The notes under the pieces are model-generated. The model did not search any database. It was not told where the DNA came from and worked only from the letters and a program-made list of their open reading frames with translations. This document shows, one piece after another, positions 45,053 through 53,285 of a DNA stretch of 64,000 bases. The stretch covers positions 1,736,001-1,800,000 of the forward strand of contig NZ_JACOPF010000001.1 in assembly GCF_014287475.1 (NCBI RefSeq), read 5' to 3'. A program made the position numbers and the translations under genes. The stretch's first letter is position 1. Every line of letters begins with the position of its first letter. This DNA is from Mediterraneibacter hominis (GTDB taxonomy: Bacteria; Bacillota; Clostridia; Lachnospirales; Lachnospiraceae).

Positions 45053-45940
45053 ATGATCAGTAATATTCAGAGATTTTGTATTCATGACGGCAGCGGAATC
45101 CGCACTACTGTTTTTTTCAAAGGATGTCCGCTCCGCTGTGCCTGGTGTGCTAATCCAGAAACCCAGCACACTTGTGCGGAGCTCATGATCTATCATGCCA
45201 GATGCGGCCAATGTCAGACATGTATATCTGCCTGTCCTGCACATGCACTTTCCTTAAACGGAGGAAACATACAAGTCGATACCAGCCAGTGTACTCTGTG
45301 TAAGCTCTGCGTAAAGGCATGTCCTAACCGGGCAATAAGTATCAAAGGTGAAGTGCTCTGCGCACAGGAGATACTAGATATTGTCCGCCGTGATAAACCT
45401 TTTTATCAAACTTCAGGAGGCGGCATGACCTTATCTGGCGGAGAACCTCTCTATCAGCCAGAACTTGCCCTCGAACTGTTAGTGCTCGCAAAGAAATACA
45501 ATATCCATACCTGCATCGAAACCTCCCTGGCATGTTCCTTTTCGGTTGTTGAAAAGGTTCTGCCCTTTCTGGATGAAATTTATTTTGATTTAAAACATAC
45601 CAACAACACAAAACACAAAGCCGGAACCGGTATCAGCAATACACAAATTTTAGATAATATAGAGCATTTATTGAAGCAACGTCCAGATGCCAGGATGAGA
45701 ATTCCGGTCATACCGGGATTTAATGACACAGAAAAAGATATCTTAGAAATCTGCCGTGCCTTAAAGGAATTCCCTATATCTTCTGTAGAACTTATGTGGT
45801 TTCACAATCTAGGAAACCCTAAATATAGCGCACTCGCAAGAGAATATCCGTATACACATATAAGTCCTTTCTCTGATATAGACAAAAAGAAAATAAAAGA
45901 TAATTACCAGGCAAATGGAATCGTTGTTATACATTCATAA
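45053..45940 (+). CDS. glycyl radical enzyme activating enzyme (radical SAM)
   Basis: The 295-residue protein has the radical SAM cluster motif FFKGCPLRCAWCANPE, two ferredoxin-type inserts CGQCQTCISACPAHAL and CTLCKLCVKACPNRAI, and TLSGGEPLYQPELALEL. Two extra clusters are typical of activases for non-PFL glycyl radical enzymes. It abstracts hydrogen from Gly775 of the enzyme encoded 14 bases upstream. The ATG at 45053 has AGAGGA upstream; an in-frame ATG at 45002 lies inside the upstream gene. Confidence 0.95.
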   Translation: MISNIQRFCIHDGSGIRTTVFFKGCPLRCAWCANPETQHTCAELMIYHARCGQCQTCISACPAHALSLNGGNIQVDTSQCTLCKLCVKACPNRAISIKGEVLCAQEILDIVRRDKPFYQTSGGGMTLSGGEPLYQPELALELLVLAKKYNIHTCIETSLACSFSVVEKVLPFLDEIYFDLKHTNNTKHKAGTGISNTQILDNIEHLLKQRPDARMRIPVIPGFNDTEKDILEICRALKEFPISSVELMWFHNLGNPKYSALAREYPYTHISPFSDIDKKKIKDNYQANGIVVIHS

Positions 45941-45991
45941 ACATGACAGACAGCCTGTCAGCAAAAGTCCCTAAGAAAGAGGTGAGTCAAT

Positions 45992-47494
45992 TTGGCTGAA
46001 AATTACATATTAGAATGTTCTGGTATTTCCAAAACATTCGGCGGAACACAAGCACTCAAGGAAGTAGAGCTTCATATCCGTCCCGGTGAAGTACATGCCT
46101 TACTCGGAGAAAACGGAGCTGGAAAATCCACACTAATGAAATGTATCATTGGTTTATATAAGCCAGATAAAGGGGCCATGACCTGGTGTCAGAAACCCTA
46201 TCAAGCACATGGACCTGTTGATGCGATTAATCAGGGGATTTCTATGATCCATCAGGAATTAAATCCCGAACCGCATCTGACAATTGCAGAAAGTATTTTC
46301 TTAAAGCGGGAAAGCACTCGTGGCTTCCTACTGGATAAAAAAGCACAGAACAAACGTGCCGAGGAAGTCTTGAAAAAATTCAACTTTCCTTATGGTCCAA
46401 AAACTTTGATGAAAGATTTGACGCTCGCCCAGGTACAGATGATTGAAATCATCAAAGCCGTCTCCTGTGACGCAAAGTTGATCATTATGGATGAGCCGAC
46501 TTCTTCTCTTGATAGCGAAGAGACACGTCATCTCTTTCAAACAATCAACGATCTGAAATCCAAAGGGGTTGCAATCATCTATATCTCTCACCGCATGGAA
46601 GAAATTTTTGAAATCTGCGACCGCGTATCTGTATTCAGAGATGGCACTTATGTCAGCAGCCGGGATATGGAAGGAGTTACCAAAGATGAACTCATTTCTA
46701 TGATGGTCGGCCGCAACATTGAAAATGTTTTTCCAAAGACAGACTGTAAAATCGGCAAACCCGTGTTTCGTGTAGAACATCTGTGTGGAAAAGGTTTTAC
46801 AGATATCAGCTTTGAAGTACGTCAAGGAGAGATCCTTGGTATTTCTGGATTGGTAGGATCCGGTCGGAGCGAAACTGTCCGCGCAATTTTTGGACTGGAT
46901 CCTATTATATCCGGCAAAATGTACCTAGATGGAGAAGAAATTAAAATCAAAAATCCACAGGATGCCATCCGCCGGGGAATCTGTATGGTAAATGAAGACA
47001 GAAAAGAATTCGGTTTATGCCTGCAACGTTCCATCCGTGAAAATATATCTCTTCCCAATCTGCCTAAGAAGCAAAGAGGGCTCTTGCTTCGTCAGAAAAA
47101 AGAAAGACAAGAATGTGAAGATGCGGCAAAGACGTTGACTGTAAAATGCGCAAGTATCGAGCATACTGCTCTGTCCTTAAGCGGAGGAAACCAGCAGAAA
47201 GTCGTACTTGCCAAATGGATTATGGCAAATCCCAAGGTATTGATCTTAGATGAACCGACAAGAGGTGTTGACGTAGGCGCAAAGTCAGATATCCACGCAC
47301 TGATGTGCAAATTTGCCGCAAAAGGTATGGCAGTCATCATGATCTCTTCGGAATTGCCAGAGGTTATGGGAATGAGCGACCGTATCTTGATTTATCACGA
47401 AGGACGTCTCAACGGTTCTATAGATCGTTCTGAAATTATTACAGGAAACACCACCCAGGAAGAAATTTTAAAAAGAGAATTCGGTGGAAAGTAG
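45992..47494 (+). CDS. CUT2 sugar ABC transporter ATP-binding protein (RbsA/MglA-like)
   Basis: The 500-residue protein has two ABC domains. The first has Walker A LLGENGAGKSTLMK and KLIIMDEPTSSLD; the second has a degenerate Walker A-like VGSGRSETVRA, signature LSGGNQQKVVLA and VLILDEPTRGVDVGA. That asymmetry is normal for RbsA-type subunits. The start codon is TTG at 45992, with AGAGGTGA six bases upstream. It energises the permease and binding protein encoded next. Confidence 0.95.
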   Translation: MAENYILECSGISKTFGGTQALKEVELHIRPGEVHALLGENGAGKSTLMKCIIGLYKPDKGAMTWCQKPYQAHGPVDAINQGISMIHQELNPEPHLTIAESIFLKRESTRGFLLDKKAQNKRAEEVLKKFNFPYGPKTLMKDLTLAQVQMIEIIKAVSCDAKLIIMDEPTSSLDSEETRHLFQTINDLKSKGVAIIYISHRMEEIFEICDRVSVFRDGTYVSSRDMEGVTKDELISMMVGRNIENVFPKTDCKIGKPVFRVEHLCGKGFTDISFEVRQGEILGISGLVGSGRSETVRAIFGLDPIISGKMYLDGEEIKIKNPQDAIRRGICMVNEDRKEFGLCLQRSIRENISLPNLPKKQRGLLLRQKKERQECEDAAKTLTVKCASIEHTALSLSGGNQQKVVLAKWIMANPKVLILDEPTRGVDVGAKSDIHALMCKFAAKGMAVIMISSELPEVMGMSDRILIYHEGRLNGSIDRSEIITGNTTQEEILKREFGGK

Positions 47495-47505
47495 GAGGAA
47501 AAGTT

Positions 47506-48483
47506 ATGGCTTCAAACGAAAAGAAAATTCTTGGCGTAAAGGAAGATACCTTCCGCATGATGATGGGAAAATATGGAATCGGTATTATCCTTATCGGAAT
47601 GGTAATTGTGATTTCTATTATAAAACCCCGTTTTATCCAGCCCTCTAATCTGTTGAATATATTGACACAGATTTCTATCAATGGGTTGATAGCATATGGT
47701 ATGTGTCTTGCGATAACAACAGGCGGTATTGATCTGACTGTCGGTGCACAACTTGCGCTAGTAAGCTGTATTTTGGGACAGTTAGTGGGGGAAATGGGCA
47801 TGAATATCGGTCTTGCATGTCTTATCGGATTGCTTGCAACGACTGCTTTCGGGCTTCTCAATGGTATATTGATTGCCAAATTCAATATGTTCCCCTTTGT
47901 CGTCACCTTATCCACGCAATTAATCGTCCGGGGTATCGCACAAGTCATCAGTGACGGGCAGGCAGTTTCCCTTGCAAACGCAAATTTTAAAGCAATCTAT
48001 TCGGATCGGTTCGCCGGGATCCCACTCCCGATCATCTATCTGGCCGTCGTTGTCATCATCATGTATATTCTCATGCACTGGACAAAATTCGGCCGTTATG
48101 TATACGCGGTGGGCGGCAATGTCAACGCTGCGATTGCTTCTGGGGTAAATGTTGTAAAAACAAAGACGCTCTGCTATACCATTGTCGGTCTTCTCTCCGG
48201 TATGGCAGGTATTATCTTCACAAGTAAAACCGGCGCCGCCCAGTCTAATATCGGGGTCGGATATGAAACAGACGCGATAGCAGCCTGTGTGCTGGGCGGC
48301 ACATCCTTTGCGGGAGGTATTTCTACCGCTTCCGGCGTGCTTCTGGGTTCGATTATCATCGGATGTATCTACAATGGAATGAATTTCTTAGGAATTGACA
48401 GTTACTATCAGTCTATGGCAAAAGGTATCATCATCATTTGCGCCGTACTTTTGGATATGGTTATGAACCGGAAAAACCGTTAA
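47506..48483 (+). CDS. CUT2 sugar ABC transporter permease (RbsC-like)
   Basis: The 325-residue protein has about ten helices. Family marks are ILTQISINGLIAYGMCLAIT, GGIDLTVGAQLALVSCILG, FVVTLSTQLIVRGIAQVISD and the late AIAACVLGGTSFAGGISTAS. It lies eleven bases after the ATPase gene with AGGAGG before the ATG. Confidence 0.94.
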   Translation: MASNEKKILGVKEDTFRMMMGKYGIGIILIGMVIVISIIKPRFIQPSNLLNILTQISINGLIAYGMCLAITTGGIDLTVGAQLALVSCILGQLVGEMGMNIGLACLIGLLATTAFGLLNGILIAKFNMFPFVVTLSTQLIVRGIAQVISDGQAVSLANANFKAIYSDRFAGIPLPIIYLAVVVIIMYILMHWTKFGRYVYAVGGNVNAAIASGVNVVKTKTLCYTIVGLLSGMAGIIFTSKTGAAQSNIGVGYETDAIAACVLGGTSFAGGISTASGVLLGSIIIGCIYNGMNFLGIDSYYQSMAKGIIIICAVLLDMVMNRKNR

Positions 48484-48505
48484 GCAACCAGTTACTTTTT
48501 AAATA

Positions 48506-48528
48506 CAGCATGGGGAATCTCCATGTTG
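48506..48528 (+). other. intercistronic hairpin before the binding-protein gene
   Basis: CAGCATGG and CCATGTTG pair over eight positions (one G-U) around seven bases, 38 bases before the binding-protein start. With no T-run, it may protect or separate the highly expressed downstream cistron. Confidence 0.45.
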
Positions 48529-48565
48529 CTATATAAAACCCATTCATTAAAAGGAGGAAAAAATT

Positions 48566-49561
48566 ATGAAATTGAAAAAAGTCCTTGGAATCGCACTGGC
48601 AACTACCGTTCTGTTAGGAGTAACCGCCTGCTCGTCATCAGAACCCGCAAAGACCGGCAACAGTGACGCGGCTGGAGGCGACGTCAATGGAGACGGCGAA
48701 ATTATCATCGGCTATATTGCCAAAAACACAACCGATCCGCAGCCCAGCACCATAAACAGCTCTGCTTCTGAACAGCTTGACAAATTAAAAGCCGACGGCG
48801 TTATCGACGACTGGACTGGTATCATGGACGGACTTTCAGACGCTAACAAGCAGGTGGATCTCGCGCAGGACTGCATTGCACAAGGATGTGACTATGTAAT
48901 CATCACACCCGCCGAAGCTGTCGCTTCCGATCCTGCAATCACAAACCTCGTTGACGCTGGCGTAAAAGTAGTGGTGGTAAATGCAAAAACAGACAGTACT
49001 GATGATGTTGCTATGACTTTCTGTGGCTCTGATGATGTATACGCCGGAGAACTTATGGCGGAATATCTAAATGAAAAGCTTCCAGATGGGGGGAAATACC
49101 TCCACTGTCAGGGCGTTATCGGAAATTCTGCCCAGATCCAGCGTGCTGAAGGTATTACAAATAAATTGAATGACAATTTTGAATGTATAGCTGAAGTTCC
49201 ATGTGAATGGTCAGGTGAAAAAGCTGTTAATGCAACTCATGATGCCCTGGCACAATATGGAAAGGATTTAACTGCTGTGATCTGTGATAATGATGATATG
49301 TCTGCCGCCGCACAGCTTACCTGCAATGAATCCGGCAGAGAAGATATTATCTGTATTGGAGTAGATGGCAATGCCGGGGCAATGGGAATGATTCAAGAGG
49401 GAACACTGGATGCAACTGTCCTTCAAGATAGTATCGGGCAGATTACAGCAGCTATTGATGCAATTGTAGCTGATATCAATGGAGAAACTGTAGAAAAAGA
49501 GTACTTAGTGCCATTTGTAATTGTTACTGCAGAAAATGTAGATGAATATGCTACAGAATAG
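48566..49561 (+). CDS. CUT2 sugar-binding lipoprotein (RbsB-like)
   Basis: The 331-residue precursor has a signal peptide with lipobox LGVTACSS (lipid Cys22) and a periplasmic-binding fold typical of ribose/galactose-type proteins: GYIAKNTTDPQPSTINSSAS, CDYVIITPAEAVASDPAITN, IQRAEGITNKLND and VICDNDDMSAAAQLTC. Substrates of this class are pentoses, hexoses and polyols. It probably delivers the pathway's substrate. AAAGGAGG precedes the ATG. Confidence 0.94.
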   Translation: MKLKKVLGIALATTVLLGVTACSSSEPAKTGNSDAAGGDVNGDGEIIIGYIAKNTTDPQPSTINSSASEQLDKLKADGVIDDWTGIMDGLSDANKQVDLAQDCIAQGCDYVIITPAEAVASDPAITNLVDAGVKVVVVNAKTDSTDDVAMTFCGSDDVYAGELMAEYLNEKLPDGGKYLHCQGVIGNSAQIQRAEGITNKLNDNFECIAEVPCEWSGEKAVNATHDALAQYGKDLTAVICDNDDMSAAAQLTCNESGREDIICIGVDGNAGAMGMIQEGTLDATVLQDSIGQITAAIDAIVADINGETVEKEYLVPFVIVTAENVDEYATE

Positions 49562-49655
49562 TCCCTTCTATTTCCTTATATATTTCTTCTGATAATCTCA
49601 TTGAATATTTTAGCCCATAAAGATTAAAATATTTAAGAATGTGTTCTATGTTAAG

Positions 49656-49686
49656 AAAGAGCCCGGTCAACCTGACCGGGCTCTTT
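49656..49686. terminator. bidirectional terminator between ABC operon and hsp20
   Basis: AAAGAGCCCGGTCA and TGACCGGGCTCTTT are perfect 14-base arms around three bases. Both strands end in CTCTTT with further T-rich sequence. It serves the ABC operon on the plus strand and the Hsp20 gene on the minus strand. Confidence 0.88.
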
Positions 49687-49701
49687 CCTATACTTTTGTT
49701 A

Positions 49702-50154
49702 TCAACCTTCAATCGCAATGTGTTTTTTCGTCTCCACTGCTCTTTCATCTTTCTTTGGAATCGACAGCCGCAAAATACCATTTTCATATTTTGCCTTGAT
49801 GTCTTCCTGTGTAAGAGCATTTCCTACATAGAAGCTTCTCTGCATTGCCCCTGCATAGCGTTCTTTGCGAATGTATTTTCCTTTCTTGTCCTCCTCGTCT
49901 TTGTCCAGAGCTTTGGAAGCAGATACTGTCAGATATCCTTCCTCTAGCTGGACGCTGATTTCATCTTTCTTAAATCCAGGAAGATCAATGTCGACTTCAT
50001 ATCCACCCTCATGCTCACGAATATCTGTCTTCATCATATTTTTTGCGTGTTTTCCATACAGAGGATTTTTCTTTCCCCAAAAGTCACTCTCGAATGGGAA
50101 GTTCATCCAATCATCATCAAATAAATTTTCTCCAAAAATACTAGGCATCAACAT
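49702..50154 (-). CDS. Hsp20/alpha-crystallin family small heat-shock protein
   Basis: The 150-residue protein has the alpha-crystallin domain: DIREHEGGYEVDIDLPGFKK, ISVQLEEGYLTVSASK, and the closing beta strand YENGILRLSIPKKDE with the conserved ILxL-type motif region. It is an ATP-independent chaperone. A near-perfect CIRCE operator lies about 180 bases upstream (50332-50358), so HrcA should repress it. Confidence 0.94.
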   Translation of the reverse strand: MLMPSIFGENLFDDDWMNFPFESDFWGKKNPLYGKHAKNMMKTDIREHEGGYEVDIDLPGFKKDEISVQLEEGYLTVSASKALDKDEEDKKGKYIRKERYAGAMQRSFYVGNALTQEDIKAKYENGILRLSIPKKDERAVETKKHIAIEG

Positions 50155-50331
50155 AAGTCATTTCTCCTTTCAAATTCTAATCTTTTTTGTTCTATGAACC
50201 GCTTACGCGGCTGCCATCAGCACTCTTAGACAAATACTTAAGTGTTGTCAGCAAAGAATCTGGGGAATCAGAATTTTCATTTATTTTTTATTCCTCTTCC
50301 TTTGTTCTATATATTATATAGCACATATATA

Positions 50332-50358
50332 TTAGCACTGTCAAGAGGTGAGTGCTAA
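50332..50358. promoter_or_regulatory. CIRCE operator (HrcA site)
   Basis: TTAGCACTG, nine bases, then GAGTGCTAA. The consensus is TTAGCACTC-N9-GAGTGCTAA, so only one base deviates. It lies upstream of hsp20 on the minus strand. Confidence 0.88.
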
Positions 50359-50478
50359 TATTTTTTGAATTTTTTTGCAAACCCAGTAAAATCAATAGAT
50401 TGCACGCTTCTAAACTCTCTATAAATCTGTTTTCTATACTACTACACCATTACTATACCATTTTCTGATTTTGATATA

Positions 50479-50868
50479 CTAAGTATTGATCACTTTTTCA
50501 TATTTTATGATTTCTTCCTTTATATCTTCCACACCTGCTATGTGATTGAATACGTCCATTGTCACATCACTATGGGCGTGCCCCATGATGTACTGTAAGA
50601 TTTTGATATTCATGTCATGCTTCGCCATGTTCGTGCAGGCGGTATGACGCAGGCTATGGCCTGATATTTTAGGAAGAAGCACAGGCGTCCTGCGTTCTTT
50701 TCCTGACTTTGTTTTAGGGCTGTTAACATGGAACCTGCAGCCGTCTCCGAAGTCCTTATAAATCAACTGGTGATTTACAGATACTTCTTTTTTCTCCATA
50801 TCTATGTCCAAGCATGTTAAGTCAATCAGTTCGCCGCGGCGTAAACCAAGTTCAAGCATAATGGCCAA
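50479..50868 (-). pseudogene. tyrosine recombinase (integrase) remnant
   Basis: The 129-residue reading keeps the catalytic Arg region LELGLRRGELIDLT, then NSPKTKSGKERRTPVL, then jumps straight to ISGHSLRHTACTNMAK and IMGHAHSDVTMDVFNHI. Intact relatives have about 60-70 more residues between the Lys-rich strand and the HxLRH box and have Tyr where this has Phe (VFNHI for VYNHI). The N-terminal arm-binding and core-binding domains are also missing. It cannot be an active recombinase. The open frame extends upstream to about 50917 with no start codon. Confidence 0.85.
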
Positions 50869-50987
50869 TTCGCCCTTGACTATGTACCAGATTATAGCCC
50901 CATTTGCTTTTTCAGGACATTACACGCAATGTAAAGCGCTGTTTGTCAGGAGTACAGGCTTTTACATAATGGGTAAAAAAGGCATTA

Positions 50988-51020
50988 AAAAATACACACC
51001 AAAAATTGATGTGTATTTTT
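50988..51020. terminator. bidirectional terminator after the surface-protein operon
   Basis: AAAAATACACA and TGTGTATTTTT are perfect eleven-base arms around eleven bases, with T-runs following on both strands. It starts eleven bases after the stop of the 77-codon reading frame at 51031, which supports transcription of that frame. Confidence 0.8.
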
Positions 51021-51030
51021 CTTGCTGTTT

Positions 51031-51264
51031 TTATTGTTTTGTACTGCTTCTTTTTGTATAAGAACCCAGCCTGTATTTTTGTTCGATTTCCAGATTTTCC
51101 AATATCTCATTGCATTCATCCATACTCCTTCCCCTGCAGCGGGTAATAAGAAATGTGTATGCGTATTCTCTTTTACTGAAGCGGTTGCATCCTAACCTCA
51201 AGCTATATAATAACGCTTGTGCCATCATCAAGTCCAGATAATAGCCAACGGAAACCAAAATCAA
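51031..51264 (-). CDS. small protein of unknown function downstream of the surface protein
   Basis: I do not recognise this frame. It reads as 77 residues from a TTG at 51264: a hydrophobic start (LILVSVGYYLDLMMAQALLY), then a basic, polar half with SKREYAYTFLITRC and MDECNEILENLEIEQKY. The frame stays open upstream to just past the surface-protein stop, and AAGGAG occurs near 51309, but no ATG or GTG follows it, so the original start may be lost. Its position between the surface gene and a terminator argues that it is transcribed. Confidence 0.4.
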   Translation of the reverse strand: MILVSVGYYLDLMMAQALLYSLRLGCNRFSKREYAYTFLITRCRGRSMDECNEILENLEIEQKYRLGSYTKRSSTKQ

Positions 51265-51336
51265 TTCGTTAAAGCTATATCCTGCTATTGTATTTTCTTT
51301 CGGCTTGATTCTCCTTATTTCTCTTCTAAATATTTA

Positions 51337-52788
51337 TTATCTGCCTTTTTTCAATTTCCAAAGGATACTGCCCCCTAAAACAGAAAAGCTTGCTAAACCT
51401 GCGGCAACATACAGAAGAATATTTTGCGTATCGCCTGTTTGAGGGGTTTTTACTGCGGCGGCTTTATTATCTGAAACATTTTCACTCTTGTTCTCTGTAT
51501 CTGCATTTCCACCCGAAACTGCTCCTGATGATGTTTCATTTTTTGTAATCAGAATCGGGGATAACTGGTCTGCTGTAAATGTAACCGTTACATTTCCTTC
51601 CGCGTCTGCTTTATAAACTCCGATTTTCAGCCATTGTCCGTTATGATAGCTCCACACAGTCACTTCCTGCCCTTGTGTAAGTCCGGTCTGGAATACCCAT
51701 GTTCCTGCCCCTGCTTCTCCTGATGGGACGTCCCACGTTCCAATCACTTCTCCCTGCGGCATTGTGGCAATCGCTTCTTCCGGCAGTAAATCTTTTGCGG
51801 GAACGCTTTCCGGCTGTCCTACCTTGATTTTTACACTTATTGTTGTATTTACTCCCAAATATTCGTCGTAGTAAGGCGCACTATATTCCCGTACTCCCGC
51901 CTTTGATACGTCAATATCAGGGAAATAATATGTCAGTGAGACTAAACCTGCGCCAAGAGGCGCAATCACTTCCGCCGGATTATCTTTATTTACCGCTGTA
52001 AGCTCTAATGATCTGCTTGTATAACCTCCTACAGGTATACTGATAACATCTGTATCTCTCCCACTTGAAAATCCTTGATTAACGACAAGGACTTTAACAG
52101 GTACAATCCTTACTGTAATTTCTGTCGACAACTCAAAATCTGCCGCAGTTACCGTCACTTTATGTTCCCCTTTTACATTTGTATCAAACGCAGAAATTTC
52201 AAGCACAGGCTCTTCTCCTACGTTGATAAGGCTTCCTGCTTCATCATAAAAATCTACGTATAGAAAATCTCTTAATTTATCTTCTGAAATCCCAAGCGGA
52301 AGTGTATTTCCTGAATAATGACTGTTCAATCCTAACTTTGCTTCTATTTTTGCAGGCTTTGGAACTTCTCCTTCTACCACGTTCACTTTTAGCGTGCATG
52401 ACATTCCTTTCCATGTGACTGTAACATCCTGCCGCCCTAACTGCATATTATCAAAGCCTGATACCATACTATTCAATAGAGGGCTGTAATCACTCGTACC
52501 TGTACTTAAGTTACTGACAGCGACCTCTACCTCATACTGGTCTAAATTTGTTCCTTGAATCACTTCAAGAACATCATTTTCCCACGAACCCTCAAAAGAT
52601 ACGCTCATCCGTATATCTTCTTCTGACACCTCTTCCTGCTCCTGACCTGTTTCGTTTTCTGTCTGCTCCTCTGTTATAACAGAAGTGGTCTCTGTCTGCT
52701 CTGTATCTGCATTCGCCGCGTAAACACATGGTGCCATGGACAGGCTCAACGTAAGCACTGACAGCAGACATAAAATTTTTTTCTTCAT
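51337..52788 (-). CDS. sortase-anchored surface protein with Ig-like repeats
   Basis: The 483-residue precursor has a signal peptide (MKKKILCLLSVLTLSLSMAP, cleavage after YAA), an acidic Thr/Glu-rich stretch, several strand-rich segments of bacterial Ig-like type (VEVAVSNLSTGTSDYSPLL, VTVTWKGMSCTLKVNVVEGE, GEHKVTVTAADFELSTEITV), and a C-terminal sorting signal near residue 449: PQTGD, a hydrophobic helix and the tail KLKKGR. It should be covalently held on the cell wall by a class of sortase accepting PxTGD-like signals. Its function is unknown. The promoter at 52856-52887 contains a ten-G tract. Confidence 0.88.
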   Translation of the reverse strand: MKKKILCLLSVLTLSLSMAPCVYAANADTEQTETTSVITEEQTENETGQEQEEVSEEDIRMSVSFEGSWENDVLEVIQGTNLDQYEVEVAVSNLSTGTSDYSPLLNSMVSGFDNMQLGRQDVTVTWKGMSCTLKVNVVEGEVPKPAKIEAKLGLNSHYSGNTLPLGISEDKLRDFLYVDFYDEAGSLINVGEEPVLEISAFDTNVKGEHKVTVTAADFELSTEITVRIVPVKVLVVNQGFSSGRDTDVISIPVGGYTSRSLELTAVNKDNPAEVIAPLGAGLVSLTYYFPDIDVSKAGVREYSAPYYDEYLGVNTTISVKIKVGQPESVPAKDLLPEEAIATMPQGEVIGTWDVPSGEAGAGTWVFQTGLTQGQEVTVWSYHNGQWLKIGVYKADAEGNVTVTFTADQLSPILITKNETSSGAVSGGNADTENKSENVSDNKAAAVKTPQTGDTQNILLYVAAGLASFSVLGGSILWKLKKGR

Positions 52789-52797
52789 TTCCCTTTT

Positions 52798-52876
52798 CTC
52801 CTTTTTTCATTTTGTCTTATCTCTGTTAAAGCGTTTTCCAGTAACAGATACTTTGATTATATCGCACCCCCCCCCC
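52798..52876. repeat. promoter-block repeat, copy A
   Basis: About 79 bases covering leader, -10 box and poly-C tract are repeated with few differences at 63925-64000. Shared stretches include TCTTATCTCTGTTAAA, TTTTCCA, TAACAGAT and CTTTGATTATATCGCA. Here the tract is ten uninterrupted C; in copy B it is CCCCTCCC up to the window edge. Confidence 0.8.
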
Positions 52877-52887
52877 TAAAAAATCAA
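52856..52887 (-). promoter_or_regulatory. surface-protein promoter with ten-G spacer tract
   Basis: On the minus strand TTGATT (52882-52887), a 20-base spacer containing ten G (52867-52876) and five further bases, then TATAAT (52856-52861). A spacer of 20 is too long for good sigma-A use; loss of three G would give 17. Such tracts change length by slippage, so expression may switch. Confidence 0.65.
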
Positions 52888-53285
52888 TACTAAATACAGA
52901 TACAGACAGCTATTTTATGACAATAATCAAGGAATATTCCAATGCAGTTTTTTGGGAATATCCCTTGTTCCATTTTGGGTTATTGGCTGAATCAACTGCC
53001 GCCTGTAAATCCCCACTCTTTCAGAGTGTCTGCGGTAAAGGGATTGACAGGCTGTCTACTACACCATTTTTTTCATTTTAAGACGATATTTGACACCCAT
53101 ACATAAAATCTCAAATATCGCAGATTCCCTGAAAATAGGGCGTTACGCCACTCTATAAAGCAAGACAGAAACCATTCACAGCTAACAAGATGTGAGTGCT
53201 AATTTTTTAATATTTTTTGGAAAACGAATTTCGATGTTTCAGATCATTTTATACGTTTTTCTTCATGGCGATTTATTCTATCTTT
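52888..53285. other. non-coding remnant region with inverted repeats
   Basis: No gene is supported. A near-palindrome (CAAGGAATATTCC at 52928-52940 against GGGAATATCCCTTG at 52954-52967) and a perfect ten-base inverted pair CGATATTTGA/TCAAATATCG (53084-53093, 53111-53120) are visible, as is CCCTGAAAATAGGG. They may be ends or scars of mobile elements. A half-CIRCE lies at 53194-53202. Confidence 0.5.
53194..53202. promoter_or_regulatory. orphan half-CIRCE (GAGTGCTAA)
   Basis: The nine bases and the following T-rich sequence resemble the right half and flank of the true CIRCE at 50350-50358. The left half is absent (TCACAGCTA instead of TTAGCACTC). No heat-shock gene follows. It may be a copied or rearranged piece of the hsp20 control region. 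Confidence 0.35.

Noticed and set aside
52592..52810. 72-codon minus-strand frame overlapping the surface-protein start
   Set aside because: It is an alternative frame through the leader and signal peptide of the real gene, without family features.
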